Shown: positions 8,101 to 17,757, counted from the stretch's first letter. The stretch is 64,000 nucleotides of DNA from CAZPMC01 sp964587755 (GCA_964587755.1 CAZPMC010000007.1:1-64000), one strand, 5' to 3'. The notes: generated from the letters alone by a model not told the origin. A program made the numbers and translations.

Positions 8101-8961
8101 ATGAGCCAGCTATTTGATAAGGAGTTTTTAACTAAATTGCAAAGACTGTCGCTGAAAAGCAAATTTTCTATTGATACGCTTTCGGCTGGAAATCGTAAAT
8201 CCCGCAGTAAAGGCAGCTCCGTCGAATTTTCAGACTATAGGGAATACTCTCATGGGGACGATTTCAGACGATTGGACTGGAACGCATATGGAAGATTTGA
8301 AAAGCTATATATAAAGCTTTTCATGGAAGAAAGAGAAGCACCGGTTACAATAATTCTTGATGTGAGCAAGTCCATGGACTGGGGCGAACCGAACAAAACC
8401 ATTTCTTCCAGGAGGCTTGCAGCGGCACTGGCATACATAAGCCTTGTAAATTATGACAGGGTCTCGATAATGTGTGCTGATGAGAAGATACAGAAAAGCT
8501 GCACAAATGTCAGGGGAAAAAATTTCTTCCATAAAATAACTGATATTCTGGAAAATGTCCATTATAATGCGGGAAGTAACATTCAAAAGGCAATAGAGTC
8601 TTTTCCGGTTAAATGGAGCAAAGGAATAACTGTGTTGATTTCTGATTTATTTACGGATGGTGAATTTGATGAGCTTTTAAAGTACTTGACATATCATAAA
8701 CAGACGGTATACATATGTCATATTTTAAGCCCCCAGGAGATCAGTCCGGTTATTAATGAGTCAATTCGTCTTGTAGACAGTGAAACAGGCGAATTTGTGG
8801 ATATTACCGTTACAAAGGGGCTTATAGATTCCTATTATAAAACATTGGGTAGCTTTAGAAGCAGTATTGAAAAAAGCTGCCGTAATTGGGGTGCATACTA
8901 CTTTCAATTTTCCTCAAAGCTAACGGTTGACATAATGGTAAAGGAAGTGGCAGAGCATTGA
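8101..8961 (+). CDS. DUF58 domain protein (MoxR partner)
   Basis: A 286-residue cytoplasmic protein starting at ATG 8101, two bases after the MoxR stop. It carries the DUF58 signature EFSDYREYSHGDDFRRLDWN (about residues 40-60) and then a VWA-like fold whose metal site reads DVSKSM. DUF58 proteins are the constant neighbours of MoxR ATPases and are thought to be adaptors or substrates in their chaperone cycle. Its last codons overlap the next gene by four bases, so stoichiometry is probably coupled. Confidence 0.93.
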   Translation: MSQLFDKEFLTKLQRLSLKSKFSIDTLSAGNRKSRSKGSSVEFSDYREYSHGDDFRRLDWNAYGRFEKLYIKLFMEEREAPVTIILDVSKSMDWGEPNKTISSRRLAAALAYISLVNYDRVSIMCADEKIQKSCTNVRGKNFFHKITDILENVHYNAGSNIQKAIESFPVKWSKGITVLISDLFTDGEFDELLKYLTYHKQTVYICHILSPQEISPVINESIRLVDSETGEFVDITVTKGLIDSYYKTLGSFRSSIEKSCRNWGAYYFQFSSKLTVDIMVKEVAEH

Positions 8962-10775
8962 TTTTAAATTACCCGGCAGGCCTTTTAGCGATGCTTGGTG
9001 TGCCTGTGATAATACTATTATATCTTTTAAAGCAAAAGCGTGAAGATTACATTACATCAAGTCTCTATCTCTGGAAGAACGCTTTGCGGGATATGGAAGC
9101 AAATGCACCATGGCAAAAGCTTAAGCAAAATATTTTAATGTACCTGCAAATCCTTGCTGTGGTGATTTTGTCGCTTTTACTGTCCCAATCGGTTATCTCA
9201 GGCAGCACGAGAAGTGAAGATGTATTGCTTGTACTAGACTGTTCACTAAGCATGCAATCCACAGACATTAAGCCTACCAGATTTGAAGCTGCCTTAAAGG
9301 ATGCAATTGAACTGGTTGAATCTAGAAGAGCAGGAACAACCTTTTCTTTAATTGCGCTGACTGATTCTCCATATTTAGCAATCCAAAATTCCGATGACAA
9401 GCTAAAGGTAGTACAACAGCTTAAGAATTTACACGCAATTGATACAGCCGAAGACCCCGAGGCCGCATTAGATTTGGTTGAATCCCTTATTCGCCAAAAC
9501 CCGGACATGGAGGTTAGCTGGTTTGGTGACGCTGCAAGTACTATTACTGATGAAAATATCAGTTATTATTCATATACCCGCAATGGCGAAAACTACTCAG
9601 TGACACTTCTGACATACAGAAGACTCAGTGAAGGTGAGGGTATAACGGCTCTTAGCAAAATATCAAACTTTTCCCATCTTGAGGCTGAGCTTAATGTCAG
9701 TCTTTATACCGACGGAACTATTTTTGATGCAAAAAGAGTCAGAGTCAGTCCCGGCACTGGTGAAAACATATATTGGCCTGGAATCCCAAACTCCGTATCA
9801 AAGCTGGAATTAAGAATTGATACTGAGGATGTTCTTGAAAAGGACAATTTTGCAGGTTTAATGATAAATCAGACTGAAAAGAGAAAAGTGCTTTTTGCAG
9901 CTGAGGAAAATGTCTTTTTGGAAAAGCTTTTTGGAGTTATTCCTGACATTGAAGTCTACAGAACTTCTATGAAGGATGCTGATGAAATGAAGGGCTATGA
10001 TTTATATGTTTTTGATTCACAAATGCCGTCTATACTTCCCCAGGATGGACATATAATGATTTTCAATCCCCCTGAAAACAAATACTTTTCTGCAAACGGT
10101 ATATCGGAGTACACTCAAATAACAGCAGCAAAGCATGATATAATGAACAGCTTAAATCAGGATATTTCATTCGGCGCTCTGAAGACATCCCTTTATAATT
10201 TACCTCCGTGGGCTTCTCCTCTGATGAAGAATGATGAAGGAATTACTGCTTTTGAAGAATACCTGGAAAACAGAAGGATAATAGTTTTTGGATTTGACCT
10301 TCATGAGACAAACCTTCCCCTGCAGCCGTTTTTCCCTGTCATAATGACAAGAGCGGTTCAGTATTTGCTGCCCCTTGGGGTATCGGATATCTCTTCTGTT
10401 TATGCAGGAGACACAATAGATATATCGGCAGACCCTGAAGCACAAGAGGTTTACATAATAAATCCCGGGGGAGTAAAAAGTATTATCGGACCGCCCTTTC
10501 CTGTAACTTCATTTAGCGAAACTCAGAGCATCGGAATGTATACCTTAAGCCAGCGATTAGAGAATGGAATATATAAGCAGCATTTTTTCGTCAATGCCGC
10601 CTCAGAGAAAGAATTTAATATATCAAATAAAAGCATTGGGTCTGATGAAGAAAACGATACTCCAAAAATCAGAAATAAGCCCGGAGGATTCGATTTGAAG
10701 CTGCCGTTACTGTGGTTGTTATTGGCGGTATTATTATTGGAATGGTGGGTGTATACAAATGGCAATACAGTTTGA
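8958..10775 (+). CDS. BatA-like membrane protein with VWA domain
   Basis: A 605-residue protein starting TTG 8958, overlapping the DUF58 stop. The N-terminus has the BatA pattern: a membrane segment near LLAMLGVPVIILLYLL, a short cytoplasmic loop, then a second segment. The VWA domain follows, with its MIDAS motif in VLDCSLSM. A second extracellular region and a C-terminal membrane segment (LLWLLLAVLLLEWWVY) complete it, so most of the protein faces outside. VWA domains bind protein ligands through the metal site. It probably works with the next VWA protein and MoxR in envelope quality control or assembly; the client is unknown. Confidence 0.85.
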   Translation: MILNYPAGLLAMLGVPVIILLYLLKQKREDYITSSLYLWKNALRDMEANAPWQKLKQNILMYLQILAVVILSLLLSQSVISGSTRSEDVLLVLDCSLSMQSTDIKPTRFEAALKDAIELVESRRAGTTFSLIALTDSPYLAIQNSDDKLKVVQQLKNLHAIDTAEDPEAALDLVESLIRQNPDMEVSWFGDAASTITDENISYYSYTRNGENYSVTLLTYRRLSEGEGITALSKISNFSHLEAELNVSLYTDGTIFDAKRVRVSPGTGENIYWPGIPNSVSKLELRIDTEDVLEKDNFAGLMINQTEKRKVLFAAEENVFLEKLFGVIPDIEVYRTSMKDADEMKGYDLYVFDSQMPSILPQDGHIMIFNPPENKYFSANGISEYTQITAAKHDIMNSLNQDISFGALKTSLYNLPPWASPLMKNDEGITAFEEYLENRRIIVFGFDLHETNLPLQPFFPVIMTRAVQYLLPLGVSDISSVYAGDTIDISADPEAQEVYIINPGGVKSIIGPPFPVTSFSETQSIGMYTLSQRLENGIYKQHFFVNAASEKEFNISNKSIGSDEENDTPKIRNKPGGFDLKLPLLWLLLAVLLLEWWVYTNGNTV

Positions 10776-13551
10776 ACGCCCTTGGCTGCTGCTTTTGATT
10801 TTGCCTGCAGCCGCATTTATATACTATTTGGCAAAGGACATGATACGCCTTGTCAGATGGAGGCACAATACAATTATATTTACAAGAAGCATTATATACT
10901 TACTGATCATTTTATTGCTTTCGGGCATTGTATTTGAACATACTTCAGCTATTAAAACAACCCTTTTTCTTGTGGACTCATCCGACAGCATAAGAGATAA
11001 GAACATGGGGATTGAGTTTATAAAGGAAGCACTAAAAGATATGGGTAAGGAAGATGAGGCCGGAATAATAAATTTCGGAGGAAACTCCGCTATTGAGATT
11101 TTACCTGATAAAGCTTTAAAATTTTCTGATATTCAAACAAGGATAGATTCCTCCTATACCAATTTGGAGAGTGCCTTGGTGAGTGCACAGTCTATAATGC
11201 CCTGGGAGAATAAAAAAAGAATTGTGCTTTTATCTGATGGAAGAGAGAATGCAGGAAATGTCCTGAAACAAGCAAAAAGAATGAAAGAGAATGGTTACTC
11301 TATAGACATATTTCCTCTTGTTGCGGATATGGAAGCAGAGGTGCAGCTTCAGGAGCTTAGGATACCTGACTCAGTAAGCAGAAATGAATACTTTGAGATA
11401 AGCTTAAATGTCAGAAGCAATATAAGTACGGAGGCAATGCTTTACCTTTACACCAACAGGACTTTGACGGGGCAGAAAAAGGTACACTTAAATAAGGGTG
11501 ATAACCAATTTGCATTTTCCGATAAATCTGAGGATGGAGGGGTGGTTACTTACACGGTTGAGGTGCTCCCTGAGGCCGATACATTCCCTCAAAACAATGC
11601 TCTTTCTTCATTCACATATGTACAGGACATTCCTAAAATAATGATGGTTACAGATGAGGAATTCGGAACAAATCCTTTTGCAGATATATTGAACGAAGAC
11701 ATGGAGTTAACTGTAATTAATTCAAGTCAGGTTCCTCACGAAATGTCCGAAATGTTAAAATTTGATGCTTTTATCTTAGATAACATACCTGCTGACGGAC
11801 TCAATGATAAATTCCTGGCCAACTTAGAAATTGCGGTTAGCCATCAGGGAAAGGGCCTTTTAACTACAGGGGGAGATAAAAGCTATGGTCCCGGAGGTTA
11901 TTACAAAACTCCATTGGAGAAGATCTTGCCAGTAAACATGGATATTAAAACAAAGGAAGAAGACCCAAGTCTGGCCCTTATACTTGTCATTGACAAATCA
12001 GGGAGTATGGCAAGCGGTGATTACGGTATCTCAAAGCTTGAAATGGCAAGGGAGGCTGCAATTCGCGCAACAGAGGTTTTAAATCAAAAAGATACAATAG
12101 GTGTCATAGCTTTTGATGACGCATATAAATGGGCAGTAAAGCCTCAGAAGCTTGATAACCTGAAGGTAATTCAAGATCAGATAGCATCGATACGTCCAGG
12201 CGGCGGAACACAGATTCTGCCTCCTCTTGAAGCAGCATACGACTCTATTTTGGAAATGGATTCAAAGCTTAAGCATATTATTCTCCTGACAGACGGGCAG
12301 GCTGAAAAAAGCGGCTATGAACCATTAATTGAATGTCTCAGGAATAATGGGATAACACTCTCAACTGTGGCATGCGGGCGTAGTGCAGATTTCTTATTGA
12401 TGAAAGCACTTGCTTACGGTGGCAGGGGAAGATATTATGAGACTGATGAGTTTTCTGACATTCCTAAAATATTTGCAAAGGAAGTTTTTTTAGCAGGAAA
12501 GAAATATCTGACAAATAGGACTTTTTCACCTGTGCTAAGCGGCTATTCAGACATACTGAAAGGTATTGATACTGTTCCTACGCTAGATGGCTATGTAACC
12601 ACTACAGCAAAAAATACAGCAAATATTATTTTTGAAAGTGACGAGGGGGATCCGGTTTTGGCAAGCTGGCAGTATGGATTAGGCAGAGCAGTTGCCTGGA
12701 CCCCTGATGTTCATGGAATATGGACCTATGACTGGATGAGCTGGAATGACTCATCAGCCTTTTGGAAAAACGTGGTGTCATGGCTAGTACAGCAAAACAT
12801 GAGTAAAGGATATTCCGTTGCCACAGAAATTGAGGGGCAACAAGGTACAATAACTATACGGGCAGAGGATAACGCCTTTATGACGGCAAATAGTGCTTCT
12901 GGCACCTTGATAAACCCTGACGGCACTAAACAGGACATAAAGCTTCACCCGAGTGCTCCCGGAGAATATAAAGGAACCTTTGAGAATTTATCAAGCGGTG
13001 TTTATATTGCAGATATTACACTTACTGGAGATGAAGGGCAAACAGAGAGAATCAGCACCGGTCTTATAATGCCCTATTCCCGGGAGTATGATTTGCTTTC
13101 TGAGCATGATGGTACATTAATTCAAAAAATAGCATACGAAGGCGGAGGGCGCGTGCTAACAGACCCGAAGGATGTCTTTTCAGGCCAACTGCAGGCTGTT
13201 GCTGGCAAGAGGAACCCGGCACCAGAAATACTAATTTTACTGACTCTTTTATTTATGCTTGATATCGCTATCAGAAGAATAAAATTCAACCCTGGTAAAT
13301 GGAAAAAGAATACACAGCATGTGTTGGAGTCTGGAAAAGCTGCGGCACAGAAGGTCTTGGGTGCCACATTAAAGATGCCGGAGAAAAAGAGATATGTTAA
13401 GGAATTTAAGCAGAATGAGCACAAGGGTTTCGAAGAAAAAGAAAGTGTATATAAAGAGAGTGTAAAAAAGGAGGCCAAGAAGGTCAAGGAGGATACCGCT
13501 GATACTCACATTTCACTTCTGCTTGAGAAAAAACGCAAGTGGAAAAGATAA
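10759..13551 (+). CDS. Double-VWA membrane protein with glutamine-amidotransferase-like middle domain
   Basis: A 930-residue protein overlapping the previous gene by 17 bases. Two N-terminal membrane helices (residues 8-25 and 42-59) precede a first VWA domain with MIDAS DSSDS (73-77). A beta region follows, then a GATase1-like segment with LLTTGGDKSYGPGGY, then a second VWA domain with DKSGS (412-416). The C-terminus has a membrane helix (ILILLTLLFMLDIAI) and a Lys/Glu-rich cytoplasmic tail of about 90 residues. Both metal sites look intact. It is the last gene of the operon and the likely large surface component. Confidence 0.85.
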   Translation: MAIQFERPWLLLLILPAAAFIYYLAKDMIRLVRWRHNTIIFTRSIIYLLIILLLSGIVFEHTSAIKTTLFLVDSSDSIRDKNMGIEFIKEALKDMGKEDEAGIINFGGNSAIEILPDKALKFSDIQTRIDSSYTNLESALVSAQSIMPWENKKRIVLLSDGRENAGNVLKQAKRMKENGYSIDIFPLVADMEAEVQLQELRIPDSVSRNEYFEISLNVRSNISTEAMLYLYTNRTLTGQKKVHLNKGDNQFAFSDKSEDGGVVTYTVEVLPEADTFPQNNALSSFTYVQDIPKIMMVTDEEFGTNPFADILNEDMELTVINSSQVPHEMSEMLKFDAFILDNIPADGLNDKFLANLEIAVSHQGKGLLTTGGDKSYGPGGYYKTPLEKILPVNMDIKTKEEDPSLALILVIDKSGSMASGDYGISKLEMAREAAIRATEVLNQKDTIGVIAFDDAYKWAVKPQKLDNLKVIQDQIASIRPGGGTQILPPLEAAYDSILEMDSKLKHIILLTDGQAEKSGYEPLIECLRNNGITLSTVACGRSADFLLMKALAYGGRGRYYETDEFSDIPKIFAKEVFLAGKKYLTNRTFSPVLSGYSDILKGIDTVPTLDGYVTTTAKNTANIIFESDEGDPVLASWQYGLGRAVAWTPDVHGIWTYDWMSWNDSSAFWKNVVSWLVQQNMSKGYSVATEIEGQQGTITIRAEDNAFMTANSASGTLINPDGTKQDIKLHPSAPGEYKGTFENLSSGVYIADITLTGDEGQTERISTGLIMPYSREYDLLSEHDGTLIQKIAYEGGGRVLTDPKDVFSGQLQAVAGKRNPAPEILILLTLLFMLDIAIRRIKFNPGKWKKNTQHVLESGKAAAQKVLGATLKMPEKKRYVKEFKQNEHKGFEEKESVYKESVKKEAKKVKEDTADTHISLLLEKKRKWKR

Positions 13552-13590
13552 AATCCGATTGTCACATGGATAAGATTGCTTGGAATAATA

Positions 13591-13619
13591 TTGACAGTTT
13601 CCTGGCTTAATTGTAGAAT
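13591..13619 (+). promoter_or_regulatory. Sigma-A promoter of folT
   Basis: TTGACA (13591-13596), a 17-base spacer, then TAGAAT (13614-13619). Transcription would begin near 13626, about 15 bases before the riboswitch. Confidence 0.85.
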
Positions 13620-13640
13620 GAATACTAAAATCAAATATAT

Positions 13641-13742
13641 GACAGAGTAGGTTACTGCGCGTTAAGTGCCAGATGGACGGGAAGTTGCCACTGGACGAAA
13701 AATCCTTCGGGATTTGCGGTGCATTAACCGCATTCCGCTGTC
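13641..13742 (+). ncRNA. Tetrahydrofolate (THF) riboswitch
   Basis: The sequence carries the THF aptamer core: GCGUUAAGUG (13659-13668), UGGACGGG, a GACGAAA segment and the CGGUGCAUU...CCGCAUUCCGCU closing part (13716-13740). The outer stem pairs GACAG (13641-13645) with CUGUC (13738-13742). The gene downstream is a folate transporter S component, the usual target of this class. The aptamer senses reduced folates and should switch folT off when they are plentiful. The identification rests on remembered consensus elements and context. Confidence 0.9.
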
Positions 13743-13822
13743 ACATGAGGGCATTTCCTACCTCTTGTGACACATGTCATAAAGAGGACTCCTTTGCGTT
13801 ATGCGAAGGTCAAAGAGAGGAG
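13739..13822 (+). promoter_or_regulatory. Expression platform of the THF riboswitch
   Basis: TGTCACATGAGG (13739-13750) can pair with CCTCTTGTGACA (13761-13772), 12 positions with one T-T mismatch. This hairpin uses the same bases (13739-13742) that close the aptamer, so the two are mutually exclusive. When the aptamer is closed, CCUCUU (13761-13766) is free to pair with GAGAGG (13815-13820) at the folT ribosome binding site. A small CCTTTGC/GCGAAGG hairpin lies between them. This predicts translational repression by ligand. Confidence 0.55.
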
Positions 13823-13832
13823 ATGTTATTTT

Positions 13833-14366
13833 ATGAAAAAAACTGTAGTATTGGTACACATGAGCCTTTTAATTGCTATGAATGTTTTATTAACTCACAT
13901 TGTTCCCGTATTAAAAATTGATACTATCAGAATAAGCTTTGGATTTGTTCCGGTAGCTTTTTCTTCAATGCTTTTCGGACCTGTTATTGGAGGGATTGGA
14001 GCAGTACTAGGAGATATCATCGGTATGATTATTGCTCCAAAGGGACCCTACTTCCCGGGATTAACCCTTAGTGCGCTTTTAACAGGTGTTATTTATGGCC
14101 TTTTCCTGTTTAAAAAACCAAAAACCACCCTTAGAATTACATTGGCAGTAATATGTATCACCGTGTTTATTGACATAGTATTAAATACTTATTGGCTTAC
14201 CTTTATATTGGGAAAGGGTTATCTTGTCATGCTTCCTGAACGTATTATTAAAAGCTTGCTAATGCTTCCCGTACAAATTATTTTAATTAAAGTTTTATGG
14301 AACTATGTAGGAATGAATATTAAGAGGATTTCTTCTGTAAATTCTAATAAATCTACAAGTAATTAA
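13833..14366 (+). CDS. folT: Folate ECF transporter substrate-binding component FolT
   Basis: A 177-residue, very hydrophobic protein with about six membrane helices. It matches the folate family of ECF-transporter S components: the early RISFGFVPVAFSSMLFGP motif and the GAVLGDIIGMIIAPKG loop are typical. It captures folate and feeds it through a shared EcfA/EcfT energising module, which is not in this window. The start chosen is ATG 13833, 10 bases after GGAG; the longer frame from 13767 would run through the regulatory hairpins. A THF riboswitch in its leader strongly supports the assignment. Confidence 0.93.
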   Translation: MKKTVVLVHMSLLIAMNVLLTHIVPVLKIDTIRISFGFVPVAFSSMLFGPVIGGIGAVLGDIIGMIIAPKGPYFPGLTLSALLTGVIYGLFLFKKPKTTLRITLAVICITVFIDIVLNTYWLTFILGKGYLVMLPERIIKSLLMLPVQIILIKVLWNYVGMNIKRISSVNSNKSTSN

Positions 14367-14484
14367 GTATTTGCATCCTTTCTGTCATTTTTCGATGAGA
14401 AATTTGTATTATTTTCGCCCATTTTGCAGAGATTAATACAGTCACTTTATTCTTATAGAAAAAATACAAAAGAGGGTGTAGAAA

Positions 14485-16932
14485 ATGAAGGCTGTAATAA
14501 TGGCGGGTGGGGAAGGTACGAGGCTTCGACCGTTGACTTGTACTGTCCCAAAGCCCATGGTTCCGGTTGCAAACAAACCAATGATGGAGCACATAATAGA
14601 GCTGCTTGTTAGGTACGAGTTTCGGGATATTGCAGTTACTCTTCAATACATGCCTGAAATAATCAGGGAATATTTCTCAGATGGTTCTACCTTCAATGCA
14701 AGAATCCGGTATTATGTCGAAGATAAACCACTTGGTACAGCAGGAAGCGTCAAAAATGCCGAAAGCTTTCTAGACGATACTTTTATAGTGATTAGCGGAG
14801 ATGCTTTGACAGATATTAATTTAGAGGAAGCTGTGGCATTTCATAAAAGTAAAAACGCAATGGCTACTTTAGTGTTAAAAAGAGTAGATGTTCCGCTTGA
14901 ATATGGTGTAGTTGTCACTGATAATGAGGGCAGGATTATAAGATTTCTTGAAAAACCCGGATGGAGCCAGGTTTTTAGTGAAACTGTCAATACAGGCATA
15001 TATATTTTATCTCCGGAAATTTTTAAATATATCAGAGGTGATAAACCCTTTGATTTCAGTAGAGATCTTTTTCCCATTCTTCTTAATGAAAACAAACCAT
15101 TGTACGGGTATGAGACTCATGACTATTGGTGTGATGTAGGGGACGTGGGTGCCTACATTAAAGCTAATATGGATATAATGAACGGAAACGTAAAGCTGAA
15201 TATTCCGGCTAAGGAGCTTGGCAGGGGCATTTGGGTGGGAAAAGATACAGTAATTGATAATGGAGTAAAGATAACAGCGCCGTGTATTATCGGCTCCGGT
15301 TGCAGAATAAAAGAGGGTAGCGAGCTAGGCGGGTTTACAGTAATAGGTGATAACAATGTCATTTCTTCTTTTTGTGGTATAAAACGAAGCATCATATGGA
15401 AAAATTGTACAATCAATGAAAATGTACAGCTAAGAGGTAGCGTAATTTGCAACAACGTGCATCTGAAGAAGGATGTTAATGCATTTGAACAATCGGTCGT
15501 TGCAGATCATTCGATAATCGGCGAGAATGCAGTCATAAGCCCAAATATAAAAATATGGCCTGATAAGCTCATAGAAGAGGGAACAACTGTATCTTCAAAC
15601 ATTGTATGGGGTTCTAAGTCAAATCGGCAGATATTTGGTAATAGAGGCATCTGTGGTGAAATAAATACTGATATTACTCCTGAATTTGCAGCAAGAGTAG
15701 GTGCTGCTTTTGGAGCAATAAGCGGCAGGGGTGCATCTGTCGGTATAAGCTGCGACAATTCCAATGCGTCTGTCATGATAAAAAATGCTCTTATATCAGG
15801 ACTAATATCAGCAGGAAGCAATGTAGCAGATTTTAAAACCTTAATTTTACCCTCTGCCCGGCATGCAGTTCGTTTTTTTAAGTTGGACTGCGGAATTCAT
15901 GTAAGCACATGTACAGGAAAGGATTCGAGAATAACAATAGATTTTCTGGCCGGAAAAGGAAATAACATTGACAGGTCTACAGAAAGAAAAATAGAGATTG
16001 CCTACATGAGGGATGACTTCAATAGATGCGAAGGGGATTGCTTAAAAAAAGTAAGGGAAGTCAACGGCTTTACAGATATATATAAGCAAAACATACTAAA
16101 CAGCATTAAAATTGACAAGCTCCCTTATAAGATAGGAGTTGCGGTACCTTCAGATTTTGTTTTGGAGATTGTAAAAAGTATTTTTTCACAGCTTGGATGT
16201 GAAGTAGTGCAGATATCGGAAAAATCAGATAAGGGAATTCATGAGAGGTTAGATGTAAAAGAGTTCTGCAAAGCGGTAGTAAGAAGCAGATTTGATTTAG
16301 GAGTATCCATTGAAGAGTCGTGTGAAAAGATGATGCTTGTTGATGAAAAAGGCAGAATTGTCACAGACGATATGTTTATTGCCTTAATATCAATTGTTTT
16401 GTTCAAAACAATAAAAGGAGGAACCATGATAGTTCCTATTTCGGCAAGTCAAGTTGTTGAAAAAATTGCAGACATGTACCAAGGTAAAGTAATAAGAACA
16501 AAAGCATCACATCGTGATGTAATGGGAAGACTTCTTGGACGGGAAGCTTCTGCCGGACTTTTAGAGCAATTTACTATGCATTTTGATTCAATAGCAGGTC
16601 TTATGAAGATTATGGAGTTTATAAGATTAAATCAGCTAAAAATGTCAGATTTAATTGATATGATACCAAAAATCCATATGCATAAGCAGCAAGTCGAATG
16701 CAGATGGGATGCCAAGGGAAAGGTAATCAGAAAGCTTATACAAGAGCACAGCAGCGGAAGGATTGAAACATTGGATGGAGTAAAAATGTATCATGACAAA
16801 GGATGGGTTTTGGTTCTTCCGGATGGGGAGAAGCCTGTGTGTAGTGTAATGAGTGAAGGTATTAACACTGAGTTCGCAGAAGAGTTAACAAATATTTATG
16901 TGAGAAAAGTCAGGGAAATAAGCAGAGGGTAA
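14485..16932 (+). CDS. Sugar-phosphate nucleotidyltransferase fused to a degenerate phosphomutase domain
   Basis: An 815-residue protein. Residues 1-230 are a nucleotidyltransferase with GGEGTRLRPLT at the N-terminus, of the mannose-1-phosphate guanylyltransferase/glucose-1-phosphate transferase type. Residues 245-375 are left-handed beta-helix hexapeptide repeats. From about 385 comes a phosphoglucomutase/phosphomannomutase fold (start FGNRGICGEI). In that domain the phosphoserine loop expected as TASHNP reads STCTGK, with Cys476 in the serine position, and the metal loop expected as DGDADR reads EESCEK (610-615). The mutase is therefore probably inactive and may be regulatory. The first domain looks functional. 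Confidence 0.85.
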   Translation: MKAVIMAGGEGTRLRPLTCTVPKPMVPVANKPMMEHIIELLVRYEFRDIAVTLQYMPEIIREYFSDGSTFNARIRYYVEDKPLGTAGSVKNAESFLDDTFIVISGDALTDINLEEAVAFHKSKNAMATLVLKRVDVPLEYGVVVTDNEGRIIRFLEKPGWSQVFSETVNTGIYILSPEIFKYIRGDKPFDFSRDLFPILLNENKPLYGYETHDYWCDVGDVGAYIKANMDIMNGNVKLNIPAKELGRGIWVGKDTVIDNGVKITAPCIIGSGCRIKEGSELGGFTVIGDNNVISSFCGIKRSIIWKNCTINENVQLRGSVICNNVHLKKDVNAFEQSVVADHSIIGENAVISPNIKIWPDKLIEEGTTVSSNIVWGSKSNRQIFGNRGICGEINTDITPEFAARVGAAFGAISGRGASVGISCDNSNASVMIKNALISGLISAGSNVADFKTLILPSARHAVRFFKLDCGIHVSTCTGKDSRITIDFLAGKGNNIDRSTERKIEIAYMRDDFNRCEGDCLKKVREVNGFTDIYKQNILNSIKIDKLPYKIGVAVPSDFVLEIVKSIFSQLGCEVVQISEKSDKGIHERLDVKEFCKAVVRSRFDLGVSIEESCEKMMLVDEKGRIVTDDMFIALISIVLFKTIKGGTMIVPISASQVVEKIADMYQGKVIRTKASHRDVMGRLLGREASAGLLEQFTMHFDSIAGLMKIMEFIRLNQLKMSDLIDMIPKIHMHKQQVECRWDAKGKVIRKLIQEHSSGRIETLDGVKMYHDKGWVLVLPDGEKPVCSVMSEGINTEFAEELTNIYVRKVREISRG

Positions 16933-16955
16933 CGAGAAATAATAATAATACTTGT

Positions 16956-17014
16956 AATAACGAATTTTTATAAGTAGAATTGTAATAGAAAAAGTGTAAT
17001 AATAATTCGTTATT
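16956..17014. repeat. Perfect 11-bp inverted repeat between genes
   Basis: AATAACGAATT (16956-16966) and AATTCGTTATT (17004-17014) are exact reverse complements separated by 37 A/T-rich bases. It could act as a weak terminator of the preceding gene or as a leader structure of the DUF881 pair; no clear U-run follows. Confidence 0.4.
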
Positions 17015-17031
17015 TTGGAATTGGTATAAAG

Positions 17032-17757
17032 ATGAGAAGAAAAGACGGCATGCTTTTAATTTTCATAATTTTTATGGTATTTGGAATTATGGTTGCTCTT
17101 CAGTTTAAAAGCACCCAAAACATAAAAAAACTTGCTGCATTGAACACATTGAGTCTCGAAACAGTCAAGACTCAACTTGACCAAGCGCAGAGAGAAACTG
17201 AAGAACTCAGGTTTGCCATAGATGAGGAGCTTGCTATGCAAAACGAAATTATAATGGATTATTTAGAAAAACAGGATGATGCCCAGCTTGCCAGCAGTTG
17301 GGAGAAAATAAAGCTTCATACAGGCCTTGTTGATGTTAAAGGCCCCGGAATCACAATAAAGCTTGACGATGCCCCGGCGCGCCAGCCCGACACTCCTGTT
17401 AACTGGCAGATCATACATGACCAGGATATTAAAGTAATTTTAAATGATTTAAAAAAGGCGGGAGCCCAGGCCATAGCTATTAACGGAGAGAGGGTAGTAC
17501 CCATGAGCGAACAGCTATGTGCCGGCCCGACAATTATGATAAACGACAACAGATATTCAGTACCGTATTATATTGAGGCGATCGGAGAACCTGAGGTTTT
17601 GTACAATGCTATTGTAAATAGCAGCAGAATCGCTGAAATGACGGAGTTTAATATCCGAGTTGATATTAAAATGGTGAAGGAGATAAAGCTATCAAAGTTC
17701 AGCGGGGCTGATAATTTGGACAGATATTTATCAGGGTTGGAGGTGGCGGATAAATGA
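17032..17757 (+). CDS. DUF881 family protein, first copy
   Basis: A 241-residue membrane-anchored protein with a single N-terminal helix (MLLIFIIFMVFGIMVALQF), a coiled-coil stretch at residues 40-75 and the DUF881 domain with the KGPGITIKLDD and INGERVVPMSE segments. DUF881 proteins are found near cell-division and envelope genes in Firmicutes and Actinobacteria, but their biochemical role is not established. It overlaps the next gene, a paralogue, by four bases (ATGA), so the two may form a heteromer. Confidence 0.9.
   Translation: MRRKDGMLLIFIIFMVFGIMVALQFKSTQNIKKLAALNTLSLETVKTQLDQAQRETEELRFAIDEELAMQNEIIMDYLEKQDDAQLASSWEKIKLHTGLVDVKGPGITIKLDDAPARQPDTPVNWQIIHDQDIKVILNDLKKAGAQAIAINGERVVPMSEQLCAGPTIMINDNRYSVPYYIEAIGEPEVLYNAIVNSSRIAEMTEFNIRVDIKMVKEIKLSKFSGADNLDRYLSGLEVADK

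Noticed and set aside
13767..13832. 22-residue N-terminal extension of FolT
   Set aside because: It would be translated from the riboswitch expression platform; ATG 13833 has the proper ribosome site and family start.
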